Positions 34,223 to 45,559 are shown, numbered from the stretch's first letter. The stretch is DNA of 64,000 nucleotides from Larix sibirica (GCA_004151065.3 NWUY0303990011.1:1-64000); one strand, 5' to 3'. Numbers and translations: made by a program. Notes: generated by a model from the letters alone, not told the origin.

Positions 34223-34579
34223 CAGTGTTACCTCAATCCCGTTCCCATTAACACGTTCCTCCGCATCTGTTTCATAAGGCAGTTGCATCAAAGGCAGGCA
34301 GATTGTTAGAGTGCTAGCTATTGGAGTGGCTTATTTCATTTTGAGGAGTTGGGTATAGGGGCTAACTCCGATCTATTTCCCCCGTTCCACTGCTCTATTT
34401 TTGCTCCCTTTTTTCTTTAGGTGTCGTGAAGTATTGAAGGGGCTAATAGAAAGACTAGGTTAGTAGGGGGACTATGAGGGGCTAATAGAGAGGCACTTTG
34501 GCTTATCGCCGTAACCAATTCTGGTATAACCTTGCGAACCGCTATGGATAACCAAGGGAACGGGATTGAGGTAACACTG
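34223..34579. repeat. Perfect 24-base inverted repeat
   Basis: Bases 34223-34246 (start CAGTGTTACCTC) are the exact reverse complement of 34556-34579 (ending GAGGTAACACTG), with 309 bases between. Matching stops sharply on both sides. The pair lies left of the chromovirus LTR start, either inside the LTR or in flanking DNA. Confidence 0.85.
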
Positions 34580-34799
34580 GTAAAAACATCCCAAGAATGG
34601 CTCTTGGCTTTCCCCTTCCCCCCTACAGCTCATACAAGGGGGAATTAAGGCTTGAGAAAGGATTTACAAGTGTCTAAAAGAAGGTAAAAATAGATAACAA
34701 CTCATTCTTTCTTTCCCTTTTTACCCAAGTTCAATTTACTAGTCATTTTCAGGGGTTTTCCCATCCCCTAGGCTTCCTAACAGCTAGTCACAAGGTGGT

Positions 34800-35140
34800 C
34801 ATTCTCATTGAGTAAAGAGCCCCAAATATTTGAGCATGGTTTCCCCGTCCTTCAACTTTTCACCTGCACAAGTTAGTTTCACATTTGTTACAAATAATAC
34901 AATATACGTGTAACTCATGAATCATATAATTAATCAACCATTTAATTGCACGGTTACTTTAGTCATAAATACTTAAGTCAAATATGAGCATCACATGTAT
35001 GTCTTAATCATAATAGAAACAACTTTAGGGAAATGAAATCCAGGGACTATTAATCCTAAAACGCCTTCCCCTTCTCAATCATCTACTCAGCTACTAATAC
35101 TAGCAAGTCGAAAAAAGTAAAACACACTAGGGGTTTCACA
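34800..35140 (-). repeat. Start of the 3' LTR of the chromovirus
   Basis: On the minus strand the LTR starts TGTGAAACCCC at 35140, directly after the polypurine tract, and continues as AT-rich non-coding sequence past 34860. The other end was not located by eye, since there is no second LTR in the window for comparison. Confidence 0.55.
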
Positions 35141-35153
35141 ATCCTCCCCCTCT
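35141..35153 (-). other. Polypurine tract
   Basis: AGAGGGGGAGGAT on the minus strand lies between the end of the integrase frame and the TG start of the LTR. This is the place and composition expected for the plus-strand primer of an LTR element. Confidence 0.7.
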
Positions 35154-36600
35154 AACAAGGTCTACAGTCCTCCATAGCTAGGTCATCGCTAAATAAGTGA
35201 GGGTAGAGCTTCGTCATCTCAAACTCTTGTTCCCATGTGTCATCATTCTCTCCATAGTGTTGCCATCGGACTTTGACCCAATTTATTATTATGTTTCGTA
35301 TATGTTGCTACTTACTGCCAATGATCTCCAAAGGCTCTGTGAGAAATTATCCTGCTTCCTTCATCTGTATTGCATCAAAGTTCAACACATGAATAGGGCC
35401 AGGCACATATTTATTAAGTAGGACTACATGGAAGACATCATTAATTTTCACATGAGGTGGTAAGGCCAATTTATAAGCAACTGCACCCATTCGCTCCTTG
35501 ATCTTGAAAGGTCCACAATATCTAGGTGCCAACTTTATCCACTTTCCCAGGCAGAAAGAACTCCTCTTTGGCTTGACTCTGATAAATAATTGTTCACCAA
35601 CCTTGAATTCCCGTTCTTTGCTCTTTTTGTATGCATAACTCTTTTACCCATCTTGAGCAGTCTTTAGGTTTTGTTGCATTTACTTCACTATGTCTTCCAT
35701 TTCTTTTAGAGAGCCACTTTCTTGTGTCAGTCTTACTTCTAGGTTATCCCAACTAACCGGGGAATTGCATTTGCGTCCATACAAGGCCTCAAATGGACTT
35801 TTATTAATGGAGTGGTGATATCCATTATTATGAGAAAAAGTCTACTAAGGGTAAGAAGTATTCCCACTTCCTCGGTTGATTCATTACATGCATTCTAAGC
35901 ATATCCTCTAAGCTTATGTTAACTCTTTCTATCTGGCCATCCATTTCTGGGTAATATGCAGTGCTAAAGCTTAGTTTTGTGTGAAACTCACGAAACAAAC
36001 TTTTCCAAAAGTTAGAAGTGAACTTTGAATCTTAATTGGTCACAATTACTTTTGGTACACCATGCAATCTCAGTACTTCCCTGATGAAGATGCAGGCTAT
36101 ATCACATGCCCGATGGGTGATCTTAACTGGTATGAAGTTAGATATCTTTGTTAACCGATCAACAATTACCAATATTGAATCATTCCCCTTGGCAGTGCAA
36201 GGCAATCCAGAAATCAATTCCATTGTTATCTCTTCCCATTTCCAGGAAGGCACGCCCAGAGGGTTCAACTTTCCGGTTGAATGCTAGTGCTCTACCTTGA
36301 TCTACTTACATTCTAAGAACTGGGCCACATAAGCTGCAGTATCAGATTTTAGTCTTGGACAATAGTAAAGTTGCTTCATGCTTTTATAAGTAATTTGATA
36401 CATAGGGTGTCTAGCATAAGGAGCATAGTGCACTTAATGGAACACCAATCTCCTTAAGTCTTGGTGGTTGGGCACATAGGTTCAATCCCTCCAAAGTCAC
36501 ACTCCATCTTCGGCCAAGTGATAATCATCATACTTCCTTACTTCCTTTTCGGTCCAATATTTTCTTCTAAATAAGGCTTGACAGACCTCTTGGTACCACT
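35154..36600 (-). pseudogene. Integrase and chromodomain part of the chromovirus
   Basis: The integrase core is read from about 36270 downward: ILVIVDRLTK with the first catalytic Asp, then HGVPKVIVTN, a stop, and DSKFTSNFWKSLF (the second Asp region, normally SDRD), then YYPEMDGQIERVN with the catalytic Glu. At 35347-35532 follow YCGPFKIKERMGAVAYKLAL and HVVLLNKYVPGP, the linker typical of gypsy integrases. At about 35200-35270 comes the chromodomain signature VKVRWQHYGENDDTWEQEFE with MTKLYPHLF. In family members the chromodomain guides integration into heterochromatin. Several stops and frame changes occur, so no product is expected. Confidence 0.8.
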
Positions 36601-36959
36601 TGTCTTCTTTAGACCTCATTTCAATTACTATTCTAAAGTCAGTCTGAGCTTGATAAATGGCACCAAAGTGTCGTCTTCGACTTAGTGCATCTGCGACTAT
36701 ATTCTATTTTCCTTTTATATGAAGTAAATTGTAGTCATAATTGCTCAAGAATTCTACCCACTGCCACTGTATAGCATTCAACTAGGGTTGAGTTTGCAAA
36801 AATTGAAACCATTCGTGATTTGTATACAACTAAAATATTCTACTAATAAGATAATGTCCCTAAGATTTCATGTACAATAGCTAGGAGTTCCAAGTCATGA
36901 GTAGGGTACTTTTGTTCATGAATTTTCAACTTCCTAGACTCATAACTTACTTCCCTTTC

Positions 36960-37959
36960 TTATTGCATGAGCACTCCCCCAATCCCTTCCTTTCTTGCAT
37001 CGGTGCACACTAGAAAGTCCTTGTCGAAATTAGGAAATATAAAAATAGGTGTTGTCATTAGAAGCTTCTTTAACTCCTGAAACCTTCCCTCATGTAGATT
37101 CGTCCAGATAAACTTAACTCCTTTTCCTTGTAACATGGATAGAGGTCTAGCAATTATGGAGAACCCTGGTACAGACCTTCGATAGTATCCAGCCAAACCT
37201 GGGAAACTTATTACTTCTATTGCACTCTTTGGAGTCAGCCAACTGGATATGGCTTCTATCTTATTAGGGTCCACTTTCAATCCTTCTTCAGATATTACAT
37301 GTCCCAGATATTTCACTTCTTTCTTTAAAAATTAACATTTTATTAACTTGGAATATAATCAATTTTCCCTTAGCTTATATAGCATAAGGCGGAGGTGGTC
37401 CTGATGTTATTCCTCATTCTTGGAGTAGACAAGGATATCATGGAAAAATATTACTAGCACAAATTTTTCCATGTCTTTTTTAAACACATCATCCATCAAT
37501 CTCATGAAAACAATCGGTGCATTTCTCAATCCAAAAGGTATCACTAGGAACTCGTACTGCCCATACCTCATCCTAAAAGTTGTCTTAGGTATATCTGCTT
37601 CCTCCCCTCCTATCTGATGGTAAACAGATCTTAAGTCCAACTTGGAAACCACTTTGCCCTTTTTAGTTGATCAAACAAGTCATCTATCCAAGGGAGAGGG
37701 TACTTATTCTTGATAGTAACCTTGTTCAACATTCAATAGTTGATGCACATTCTCAATGTTCCATCTTTCTTCTTAACAAATAACACTGGGGCTCCCAAGG
37801 TGAAACACTTGGGCGTATGAAACCATTATCCAAAAGTTCTTGTATTTGAATCTTTAAGTCTCCCAACTCATTAGTTCCTAATCTATAAGGTTCCTTGGAT
37901 ATATGAGTTGCTCTAGGCATAAAATCTATCTTATAATTAACTTCTCGACAAGGAGGCAA
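36960..37959 (-). pseudogene. Reverse transcriptase and RNase H of the chromovirus
   Basis: At 37753-37959: YKIDFMPRATHISKEPYRLG and [20 protein letters not shown], the entry of the polymerase domain. At 37407-37652: [48 protein letters not shown], then [18 protein letters not shown]. In active elements the last motif carries two adjacent aspartates; here the first is His, so the active site is broken. At 36960-37316: MKYLGHVISEEGLKVDPNKI, FPGLAGYYRRSVPGFS and FLVCTDARKEGIGGVLMQ, the connection and RNase H start. Stops and a frame change separate the blocks. Confidence 0.85.
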
Positions 37960-38317
37960 TCCTGGTAGTTATTCCAGGAAAACATCTGAAAATTCCTCAA
38001 TCAAGGGAAACTTATCTGCTTATAAACTTTATTATTTTGTGGCTTCCGTAACATGAATGGGATACCCCTTACATCCCTTGCGCACACTATGCTTTGATTG
38101 CATAGCTTAGATGTGCCTCACTATCACAGGAATCTTCTCTCCTTGGATGCTTCTTTCCTTCCCTTCATCATCCATGCATTCAACCCTCTTTTCATAACAG
38201 TCCACCTTAGCTTTATGTAGCTCTAACCAATAAATATTGTCCAATTATCCCGTCATAAGCTCCCAGGGTTAGCTCGTGAAAGTATACTTCACTGCTCCCT
38301 CCTCCTAAGTCTATCAA

Positions 38318-38608
38318 TCATTTGTCGACTGCCCTGCTAATCCATTTCTTTGTACTGTTATCCATCTGTACCTTCCAAGGATCTTCGATCTTTTCAGCAC
38401 GGAGCTTACAATTGGCTACCACTACGGGAAATAAGAATCTATGATTACTTCCAGTGTCAATTAGAAAGGTGAAAGGTTTACCAAAAACAATACCTTTGGC
38501 TTGGATAAGGAAAGCTTTATACTCTACTTCTCGATCATCCACTGCTGTAAAAATTTGACCTTTCACTGCATCTCCCACTGTCTCATCAGGTTCAGGGTTG
38601 TTGACCAC
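38318..38608 (-). pseudogene. Aspartic protease of the chromovirus
   Basis: A 96-codon open stretch carries KPFTFLIDTGSNHRFL, the retropepsin active-site motif D-T-G-S followed by N/H, with the catalytic Asp-Thr-Gly intact. Upstream VDDREVEYKAFLIQAKG matches the usual lead-in. Downstream ELTLGAYDGIIG near 38250 is the second protease motif, with a frameshift just after it. It sits between the zinc knuckle (38.65 kb) and the reverse transcriptase, as expected. Confidence 0.75.
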
Positions 38609-39420
38609 TCCCTTAGTCTTTGTTTTTTTCTTTTAGGACACATGTAGGATTTATGTCCAGATTCTACACATTCATAACACTTAACTTTCAGATTGACAAG
38701 TCTTGCATCTCTTTGTACTTTCTCTTCTCTCTTGGTTTCTGGAGGAGGTGATGAGTTGAATTCCCGATGATGAAATTGACATCTCCAAATTATCTGATCG
38801 TTAATATTCTGATTAATTTTTCGTATTAATTCTCTTTTCTGTTGAGTCTTGGCCCCAAATAACCTAGTTATGTGCATCACTTCTATCAAGGTCCTTGGCA
38901 TGAAAGTTCTGACTCTATCTCTAATGTGATCTCCAAGTCCCCCAATAATCTTCCAACTTGGGATTCCTCACTAAGTCCAGGGGCATATTTCTCTAGCTCG
39001 ACAAATTTTCATTCATAGTCTTCCTCTATAATTATTCCCTGTTTCAAGGAGTAGTATTCATATTATTTCTTTTGGTAATACATTGAAACCAGGTACTTTT
39101 CTTCAAAGTGAGTTTGAAAATGGTCCCACTCAAGGTGTTCCTCATCCACCTTCAACTTCTTAAGGTGATCCCACCATAAGTTAGCATCATTTGTAAGCTG
39201 ATAGCTTGTGAACTTAGTTCTTTCCAAGGGGTTTAAGTCATACAGCAACAGGTCTCTTTCCATGTTTACGAACCAAGCCTTTGCTTCATTTCCTCTTCTA
39301 ACGACCCTGTTTCAAGTAGGTGCTTTCTATTTCCTTAGCTCAAATCCCAATTTTCGAGACTTAAGAGGTTCTCTTTCAATGTGATCTTCCCCCTATAAAG
39401 TTATCTTCCCTTGGTGCCAT
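38563..39420 (-). pseudogene. Gag and zinc knuckle of the chromovirus
   Basis: The frame starts with ATG at 39418-39420 (MAPREDN). The gag domain follows at 39063-39290: NEAKAWFVNMERDLLLYDLN, SYQLTNDANLWWDHL, EWDHFQTHFEEKYLVS. Near 38650-38690 an intact zinc knuckle CYECVESGHKSYMC shows the canonical C-x2-C-x4-H-x4-C spacing used for RNA binding in particle assembly. Several stops (mostly TAA/TAG at plausible Gln positions) break the frame between the two domains. Confidence 0.75.
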
Positions 39421-39482
39421 ACACTTTACCATTTTGTTGGTTCAGGGATCTTTGCTACGCCCCTTCTTCTTGATCTTCTCAC

Positions 39483-39600
39483 CAAACCGAACCAGTAGTT
39501 TAGATCGGATCGGGCCTTTATATATGTTATTTATAACCACCTTTGAGTTTTATATGTCATATCGGGCCTTTATAAATCTTATTTGAAAATATAGATAGGA
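39483..39600 (+). repeat. Partial copy of the dispersed repeat at the transposon edge
   Basis: TTTAGATCGGATCGGGCCT followed by TTATA, and again ATCGGGCCTTTATAAATCTT, match the core of the family seen at 62.56-62.61 kb. It abuts the truncated 5' end of the chromovirus, so it may mark the recombination point. Confidence 0.5.
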
Positions 39601-39629
39601 TGCACCCTTTTTTTTATGCCTGCCGTAAA

Positions 39630-39780
39630 TTAGTCATTATAGAAATCTCTGAACTCATTGGAGGTATAATCACTTCCGTTGTCAGATCTAAGCACCCTGA
39701 TCTTCTTACCTGTTGGTTGAGTTCTCCACAAGAGCTTTTAACTCTTTGAACCGACTGAAGACCTCACCTTGAGACATCGA
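39630..39780 (-). pseudogene. Ty1/copia integrase fragment
   Basis: The minus strand encodes SMSQGEVFSRFKELKALVEN and, after a one-base frame change, GKKIRVLRSDNGSDYTSNEF with RDFYND and a stop. This is the central catalytic block of copia integrase, including the second catalytic Asp in RSDNG(G)xY; the usual second Gly and Glu are Ser and Asp here. About 50 residues remain. It lies head-on against the dispersed repeat at 39.5 kb and is followed by the TTCCCAAGG array. Confidence 0.75.
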
Positions 39781-39799
39781 ATGAGGTTGAAAAAGTTCT

Positions 39800-40150
39800 A
39801 TTCCCACCAAAGTCTGATTACCAAAAGAAGTCCCAAGGGATAGGTGATAGGCGTTCCCAAGGCAGAGTGTAAGGCCCCAAGAGGTGGATGAGGCGGTCCA
39901 AAGTAATAATTAAGAAGGTCCAAGGGCTTAGTAAAAAGAGTGGGGCAGTTCCTAAGTCTAATTCCCCAAGGCGAATGTCCCACCCAAGTAGTAGGTCTGA
40001 TGCATAGGTTTCAAAAGGCTGAAGGAGAGTAAGTATGGGCTTATTATTTTCCAGGAGTTTCAGGAAGTTCCCAAGGCGGAGTGCCAGGCTGTTCCAAAGG
40101 TTTAGGTTAAGTTCCTAAGGCTGATGGTATAGGTTGCTGTATCTAGGGCA
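39800..40150 (+). repeat. Degenerate TTCCCAAGG(C)GGA array
   Basis: GTTCCCAAGGC occurs at 39854 and 40067. Variants AGTCCCAAGGGAT, GGCCCCAAGAGGTGG, GGTCCAAAG, GGTCCAAGGGC, GTTCCTAAGTC, TTCCCCAAGGCGAATG, GTTCCAAAGGTT and GTTCCTAAGGCTGATGG fill the interval, each roughly 25-40 bases apart. The recurring partner phrase is GGTATAGGTT / GCATAGGTT. Confidence 0.6.
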
Positions 40151-42180
40151 TAGGTTACAAAGGATATTGAAAAAGATTGAATTATATACGTGATATCCAG
40201 AAACACACAATAAGCAAAGCACCACCTCACTAAAAAAACACAACTGTTCACATCGGCAACATCACTTCTTCCTTCTGCTCTTCCTTCTGCGGTAAGGCAA
40301 GATTCACTCAAGCGATTTATAAATATCCCGCTGATTCGAATCTAGGCAGAAGCGAGAGGCAGATAGGCCTGGGACCAGATAGATGCTGCCCGGCCCACCC
40401 CATCCTTTTCATCACTACTTTGGATCTGTTCACGCCTCGCTTATATATGCTGGTTTCACCTTACTGGGCCAAAACCCATATTAAGTATGTTGGGCCAAGC
40501 ATAATGGTTGGCTTGGCTGGCTCCGTTGTAAGGTGGAGTGGTGACTGAAAAAGACTCCCAAAGCTATCATTTCAGTATTAGCTGAGGAGGAAGAAAGAAC
40601 GGGCCCGCCGCCCGGCGTAGTAGCTAATCAAAGGTGCACCCCACCCTACCAACACATGCTCTTTTTAGTGTTGTGAGCCCTGCCGTAATAATCTGTGGAC
40701 TGTAAAAGCCCGTCTGTGAATATCTTTGTTGTAGGACATGTATCGTCTTCCTGGTTTGTATTCTTGGGCGTGACCCGGCCAGTTGGAACGAATCAGTCGA
40801 AGGATCGATAGTTAATTTAGATAGTTTCATTCTTGCCATAATCTTCAGTCATCCTAGTGTCTCTGCAATCCTCGCTTGATCGGAGTGTGAAGCGAGGGTG
40901 TTCCAATTGAGATGACGGGGTTGTACGTGGCTCGCTTCCATCAGTTGGCTCGGGTCAGTCGATGGTTTACGGGCCCTGCTGTGCCTTACCATAGCGGTAA
41001 GTCTTGCTTTTCCTGGCCTTTTTTTCTAATTTTTACCTTTTCGCGTGGCTTTTGTGTAGTGTGTGGAAGCACTTAGAATGCAGAACACCCGGTAAGAAAT
41101 CTCCTAAGGGTTGAACCTTTTTTTCCGGATTGAATATTTGATATTTTTGTTAACTAATGAGATTGTCCATTCAGATATTGGGTCATTTAGGCACCAAAAA
41201 CCTTATTGACATGAGATATAGAATTTGGCTTTTTCACCGGACTACCCTGTTCATGTATGTGGTACCTGTGGATCGTGGCACATCCTAATGTACGCTGTCT
41301 AATGGATGCCGCCATATAAGACCAACCCAACTAGCGTATTGTATTTCCGTCAATCAATTTGTAACCAATTGAATCTCTAAGTATATCAGCAAATTCTGTC
41401 TGCCAATCTCTCTCTCTCATTCGTGTATCGCGGATGTATCCTTTGCCCGCCACCTGGGCTTTACTTGACTGGTTGGGTCCCCATCTGATCTTGGATTATA
41501 GTGTTTTTATGCAGTACCTGTTTATTTCCGTCGCGTTACCTGCGTTGGTTCGTTGTTTCCCTGCCGGTGCGCTTGTTCATTTGTTCCGGGCGGCTGTGGC
41601 GGGTTGAGTGCGAGGTTCGAAGCGTATTTCCAGTTAAATGGGAAAAATTGCAAAGGTAACAATATCTTCGTGGGTCGGTTGGCCAAAACAATCTATTCTC
41701 TCTGCGTTACTTACCTAATTCTTCCCAGTGCATTATTTAATTCCGGGTGGGTGCATTTATTCTTTCTTGCCGTGGCGGTTTCTTTTATTTTCTTTCGCGT
41801 GGTGGTACCTTCCTTCTTCATGGATCAATCCCGGGGCGGTTACAATAATAACCAAATTATGTGGGGCAAGCACTTAATCAATGCTTTAAGGGGGGCTTGG
41901 TGCGGGGGGAAGATAGAAGGGCCGGTCTGAAGACTAACTGCCTCTTTGTGTGTTTGGGTGTATAATGGCAATGTAACGTTCGTACTCATCTCGGGGGATA
42001 AAATACATGGCTCGGTTTATACCTTGCCCGAGGTGACCGCAGGGTGGGATCCGCAAAATATAAGGCGCAGGCCTGGTAAAAAAAAAAGATACTTGGGGAA
42101 GGTTATAAGTTCCTCTATTTAATCTGTTCGGTTCGGCAGCCCAGTGGAGTTAGGCGCCCACGACGATAAAGATCTGGTCC
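40151..42180. other. Unassigned spacer
   Basis: No gene was recognised. The 125-codon plus frame at 41553-41930 has a hydrophobic middle (HLFFLAVAVSFIFFRVVVP) that could span a membrane, but no family resemblance. The 71-codon minus frame at 40624-40839 and others are probably chance. Confidence 0.4.
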
Positions 42181-42182
42181 GC

Positions 42183-42512
42183 CTGTTGCTTCATGTGATT
42201 TTTTCGCCATTGCAAAATTATCCTAAAGTGTGCAAAGAGTGACATCATGATTATGAAGCAGACTTTCCACTGCGTGTACTTTGGAGTTACCTGGCAAATA
42301 AGAAATCACTGAGGGCGGTTGTTGGTCATATACCGCTTCATATGTGTAATTTTTGTAGCCTCATTATAAGTGGTCTTATACCATCATTCTGCCAAAGGTA
42401 ACCACTGTGCCCACTGGTGCTGCTTTTCAGATGCAAAACATCGCATGTATAGGTACACTTGTTGACTGCTTCTGTCTGGCCATCTTGGGGATTATAATAT
42501 GTGATCATTCTG
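42183..42512 (-). pseudogene. Ty3/gypsy integrase C-terminal fragment
   Basis: Across three minus-strand frames the sequence reads YYNPQDGQTEAVNKC (the integrase motif with catalytic Glu), then RCFASEKQHQWAQWLPLAE, a TGA, WYKTTYNEATKIT, then, after a second shift, YEAVYDQQPPSVISYLPGNS, KVHAVESLLHNHDVTLCTL, a TAG and DNFAMAKKSHEA. The order and spacing fit one gypsy integrase with two frameshifts and two stops. It differs from the integrase of the 35-39 kb element, so it comes from another family. Confidence 0.8.
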
Positions 42513-44690
42513 GGAAGGAATGATAAAAGGAAGATGAAGCCGAGGAGGCCGCAGGTCCTCCCTCCTCGTAAGCAGGGGAAAGATAATAGAGCTGCGCGAT
42601 GTGGAACTGCTGCTGAGGTTTACTTAGTCGTTGGTTTAAATCTAGCCATTGTCTCGACACACGTTATCTTATCACTAACGGGTTCTCCCAGCAGCAATTG
42701 CAGCAATCCTAGCTTTTCCTTCCCAAGTAAGTCTAACCAAGCAAGCATCGTAGCAGCAATAGTAATAAACATTTTCAAATGCCATTATTAATTACTAACA
42801 AGTCACTTTAGATGTTAAGATAATGGGGTAGATCAGAAAGAGTGTTTCCAGCGCGTGAAAATGTAGATCAAACTTCCCCTGCCTAGGCCTCTAACTGGCC
42901 TGCCTCTCTCTCTTCTAGCACTGCTGCTGCTTCTCTCCCGGCTGCTGTTGGATCTACCCACGCTTTTTTACTAGCAAATTTCCCAGTCGACAATTTTATT
43001 TATCTATATTCAAATTGATTAATTCATGCATTTTAGGTGATTCCTTCTAATTAAGGGGGGGGCAAGGAGGCACAAAGAATAACTCACTGGTTCTAGCAGC
43101 AACAAGACAGAGGTGAAGCCATTAGGTCAATCCGCTGTTGCCTAAGCCCGGCACTACTATTCACTTTGCTGTCATTTCAATAGATAGATAGAAGAGCTAG
43201 CTTTTAGAAAAAGTTTTTTTGCCTGCCTGTTTGACCTACCTTTAAGAGTGTGTGTTAGGGAGTTAGAAAGAGGGCACTTAGTAGTAGGCGGGGGTAAACT
43301 CCTTTTAGCAGGTTCGGGAGGGTATGGAGCCCAAGGAAATAGAATATGTCTGGCCAGCACCCAGCCACCCTACCAGCCAGCCAGCTATGAAAGCAAGAGC
43401 AGTACCATATAATAGTTTTATCCCGGACCCGAAACTTGTCTTCTTGTCGCCTCACTTGTTTTCAACCCTATAAGCTAAGTGACCTCCTTCACTATAAATG
43501 GATTGTGACCCTTTACTCCTGCTTCTAAAACTGCATGTATGATTCAAAGGTTTCCTTCCCTTACCGACCTTTGGTCACCTCGACTCGAAGTATTGAAACT
43601 AGTACTATAATTATTGGAATTCCCACTAACTTCAGCCGTAAGGCCACTCTATTGTGAAAAATAGAGGCAAGGATTGATTGCTTTTGTTCTGGTCCTGCTT
43701 AGTTTAAGTTATCGCCACCGCTTTACGGCTCCGCTACCCATTGTGAAAAGAGGTCCTCATTCGGGGGGATGCCATCACACAAAAGAAAGCTACAATGAAT
43801 AAGCTTAGGCGAGTACCGAGTTCAATCTATTCTATTGCCGTTTAAACGCATTCTATGGTAACTTTTTGACCTTAGATGATGTAACCTGGCACTAACGAGG
43901 TGAAAAAATATGGCACCTAGGTTCCACAACCAACCGATAGGGGTATAATACCCGATATATACGTTAACTTATTTATAATAGAATCTACTACTAAAGGTTA
44001 TAGGTAGGTGACCCTTCGCTTGAACCAGATCCATAAACCACAGACTGATGGGGGATAATCCATAGCCTACTTTATGTAGGTAGTCCCTAGTTCCTTAGTC
44101 CCAGTTGAACTGTGCATGAAATTTGATTCTGCGCCTTGCCATTCAAATTTAAGAGAAAGTGAAATCTAAGAAATAAATCACCACAATATCCGCTAAGTGA
44201 GATAGGTCCCACCCACAGTATATCCGCTAGAGCCGTAGTCGTCTTCTTTAGAGTCTTATGGTTGGTTCTGAATATAAAATACTTACTTATTTATTGTATC
44301 ATCTTACTTAATAAGGTGCCTTAGCATCCAGTTAGTGATGATTCCGTGGAAGATCCATCGGTAACTTCCAGTACAACTATTGAAAAAGAATGTGGGAATT
44401 ACCTGCTCCTCAAATAGAGGAAGGAGAACTAAGTTCCCATTAGGTTGGGTTCGGATTGGACAATGATTTTAATAAACTTTTGCACACTTGCTAAATATTA
44501 TTATTGGGTGGGCACCACTATTTACTTACTCTTGTTGGGATGGGCGGGCTTTACCTGGCTGGCCAGATACTTTTTATGAATGAATACAGCATTGCGAAGA
44601 GATGCTTGCTTTTTCATCTTAGTGCCATGCTACCAACCACCTGTTCTAACCACCTTACCCCCTTAACCAATCTTTGTTATTGGATGAGCG
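42513..44690. other. Unassigned spacer
   Basis: No gene was recognised. The 96-codon plus frame at 42501-42791 begins basic (KRKMKPRRPQVLPPRKQGKD) but overlaps the integrase relic and has no known motif. CAGCCAGCCAGC-type simple sequence lies near 43366. Confidence 0.4.
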
Positions 44691-44800
44691 GGTTTATATA
44701 TTATTTATTAATATCACCATACCACTGGATTCAGGCATCCAAGCCCAAGGTGGAGGGACATTTACAAATTAAGCGAGTTTACTATAGAACAATTGCGGAA
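44690..44800 (+). repeat. Copy of the 61-63 kb dispersed repeat
   Basis: GGATTCAGGCATCCAAGCCC followed by AAGG, then GGACATTTACAAATTAAGCG and GTTTACTATAGAAC, match the unit at 62627-62660 and 62899-62935. Its translation QASKPKVEGHLQIKRVYYR parallels KAPRPRAEGQLLSHRLAYR at 61.2 kb. Confidence 0.6.
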
Positions 44801-45059
44801 TGTGTTTTTTTTTTCTTCTTCTATGTATCATCAGCAGGCTGCAAAGGCACACGAATATAAGACCTTTGAAGCAGCAGCACCAGATTGGTTGGGTTCATTA
44901 GCTCTTTCCTTAGACCTCTAATCTGCCTGCCATATGCCTTCGAGTAGAGGGGCCCTTACCTTGGTTACAGCCCACCCACCTGCTAGACAGAGAATAGATA
45001 GAGGAAGCCCTAGAAACGTGCTGGAAAGGGAATGCTAGAAGACCAGTACCAGTCCCAGA

Positions 45060-45480
45060 TTGGATGATATGGGTATAGGTAATTAGATTATCGGAATTTG
45101 GAATTGGTTCATGAGACCTTTGAAGGAAAGACCGGGTTTATTGTATGTATTATGGATGGATCAGCCAGCCCCTTACCCCCTTTTGTTAGAATGCCCAGAC
45201 ACCTAGCTGGGGGAGGACATTTACTCTTTTACCAGGAAGGCCAGATCTGGACCAGTAGGGGACAGTCTTTGAAGAACTTACCTTGTGAAGACAAGCCACC
45301 TACCAGAATTACTTTATCTTTACAACAGCCCTAGATAGAAGAACATGCTGGAAAGGGAATGCTATAAGACCCGTTTAAGTGTCGGATCAGATTGGATTAG
45401 GTTACTTTACCTTAGCTTACAACCTTGGAAAATTAGCATGCTTCCCATATCTATTATATTTATACAAAAACTAGGACGAT
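45060..45480 (+). repeat. Dispersed repeat shared with 60.7-61.0 kb
   Basis: GGTTCATGAGACCTT, CCGGTTTAT/CCGGGTTTAT, ACCAGGAAG(G/A)(C/T)CAG, CAGTAGGG(G/A)ACAGT and GCATGCTTCC(C/T)AT occur in the same order here and at 60756-61015. A weaker third copy lies at 49725-49860. A GCTGGAAAGGGAATGCTA phrase is itself repeated at 45021 and 45349. Confidence 0.6.
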
Positions 45481-45559
45481 GGTATTTAGTTATCCCAACC
45501 TCTCCGCCAGGAATACGACAGTAGCCAGGGGCATGCGCTATTAACCACCTTCCTTTCAA

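Larger units (their letters stand above)
33621..39480 (-). mobile_element. Dead chromodomain Ty3/gypsy retrotransposon (chromovirus type)
   Basis: On the minus strand the domains appear in the standard order: gag, zinc knuckle, protease, reverse transcriptase, RNase H, integrase, chromodomain, polypurine tract and the start of the 3' LTR. The chromodomain and the TG start following a purine run define the downstream end of the coding part. Upstream, the gag start at 39420 is followed within 60 bases by a copy of the GATCGGGCCTTTATA dispersed repeat, and no primer-binding site or 5' LTR is seen, so that end was lost. Stops, frameshifts and a mutated polymerase active site make it non-functional. 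Such elements are nuclear; its presence fits intracellular transfer into a mitochondrial genome. The 3' LTR limit to the left is not resolved. Confidence 0.8.

Noticed and set aside
41553-41930. 125-codon plus-strand frame with a hydrophobic middle
   Set aside because: No homology, no context and no compositional sign of coding beyond length; left as spacer.
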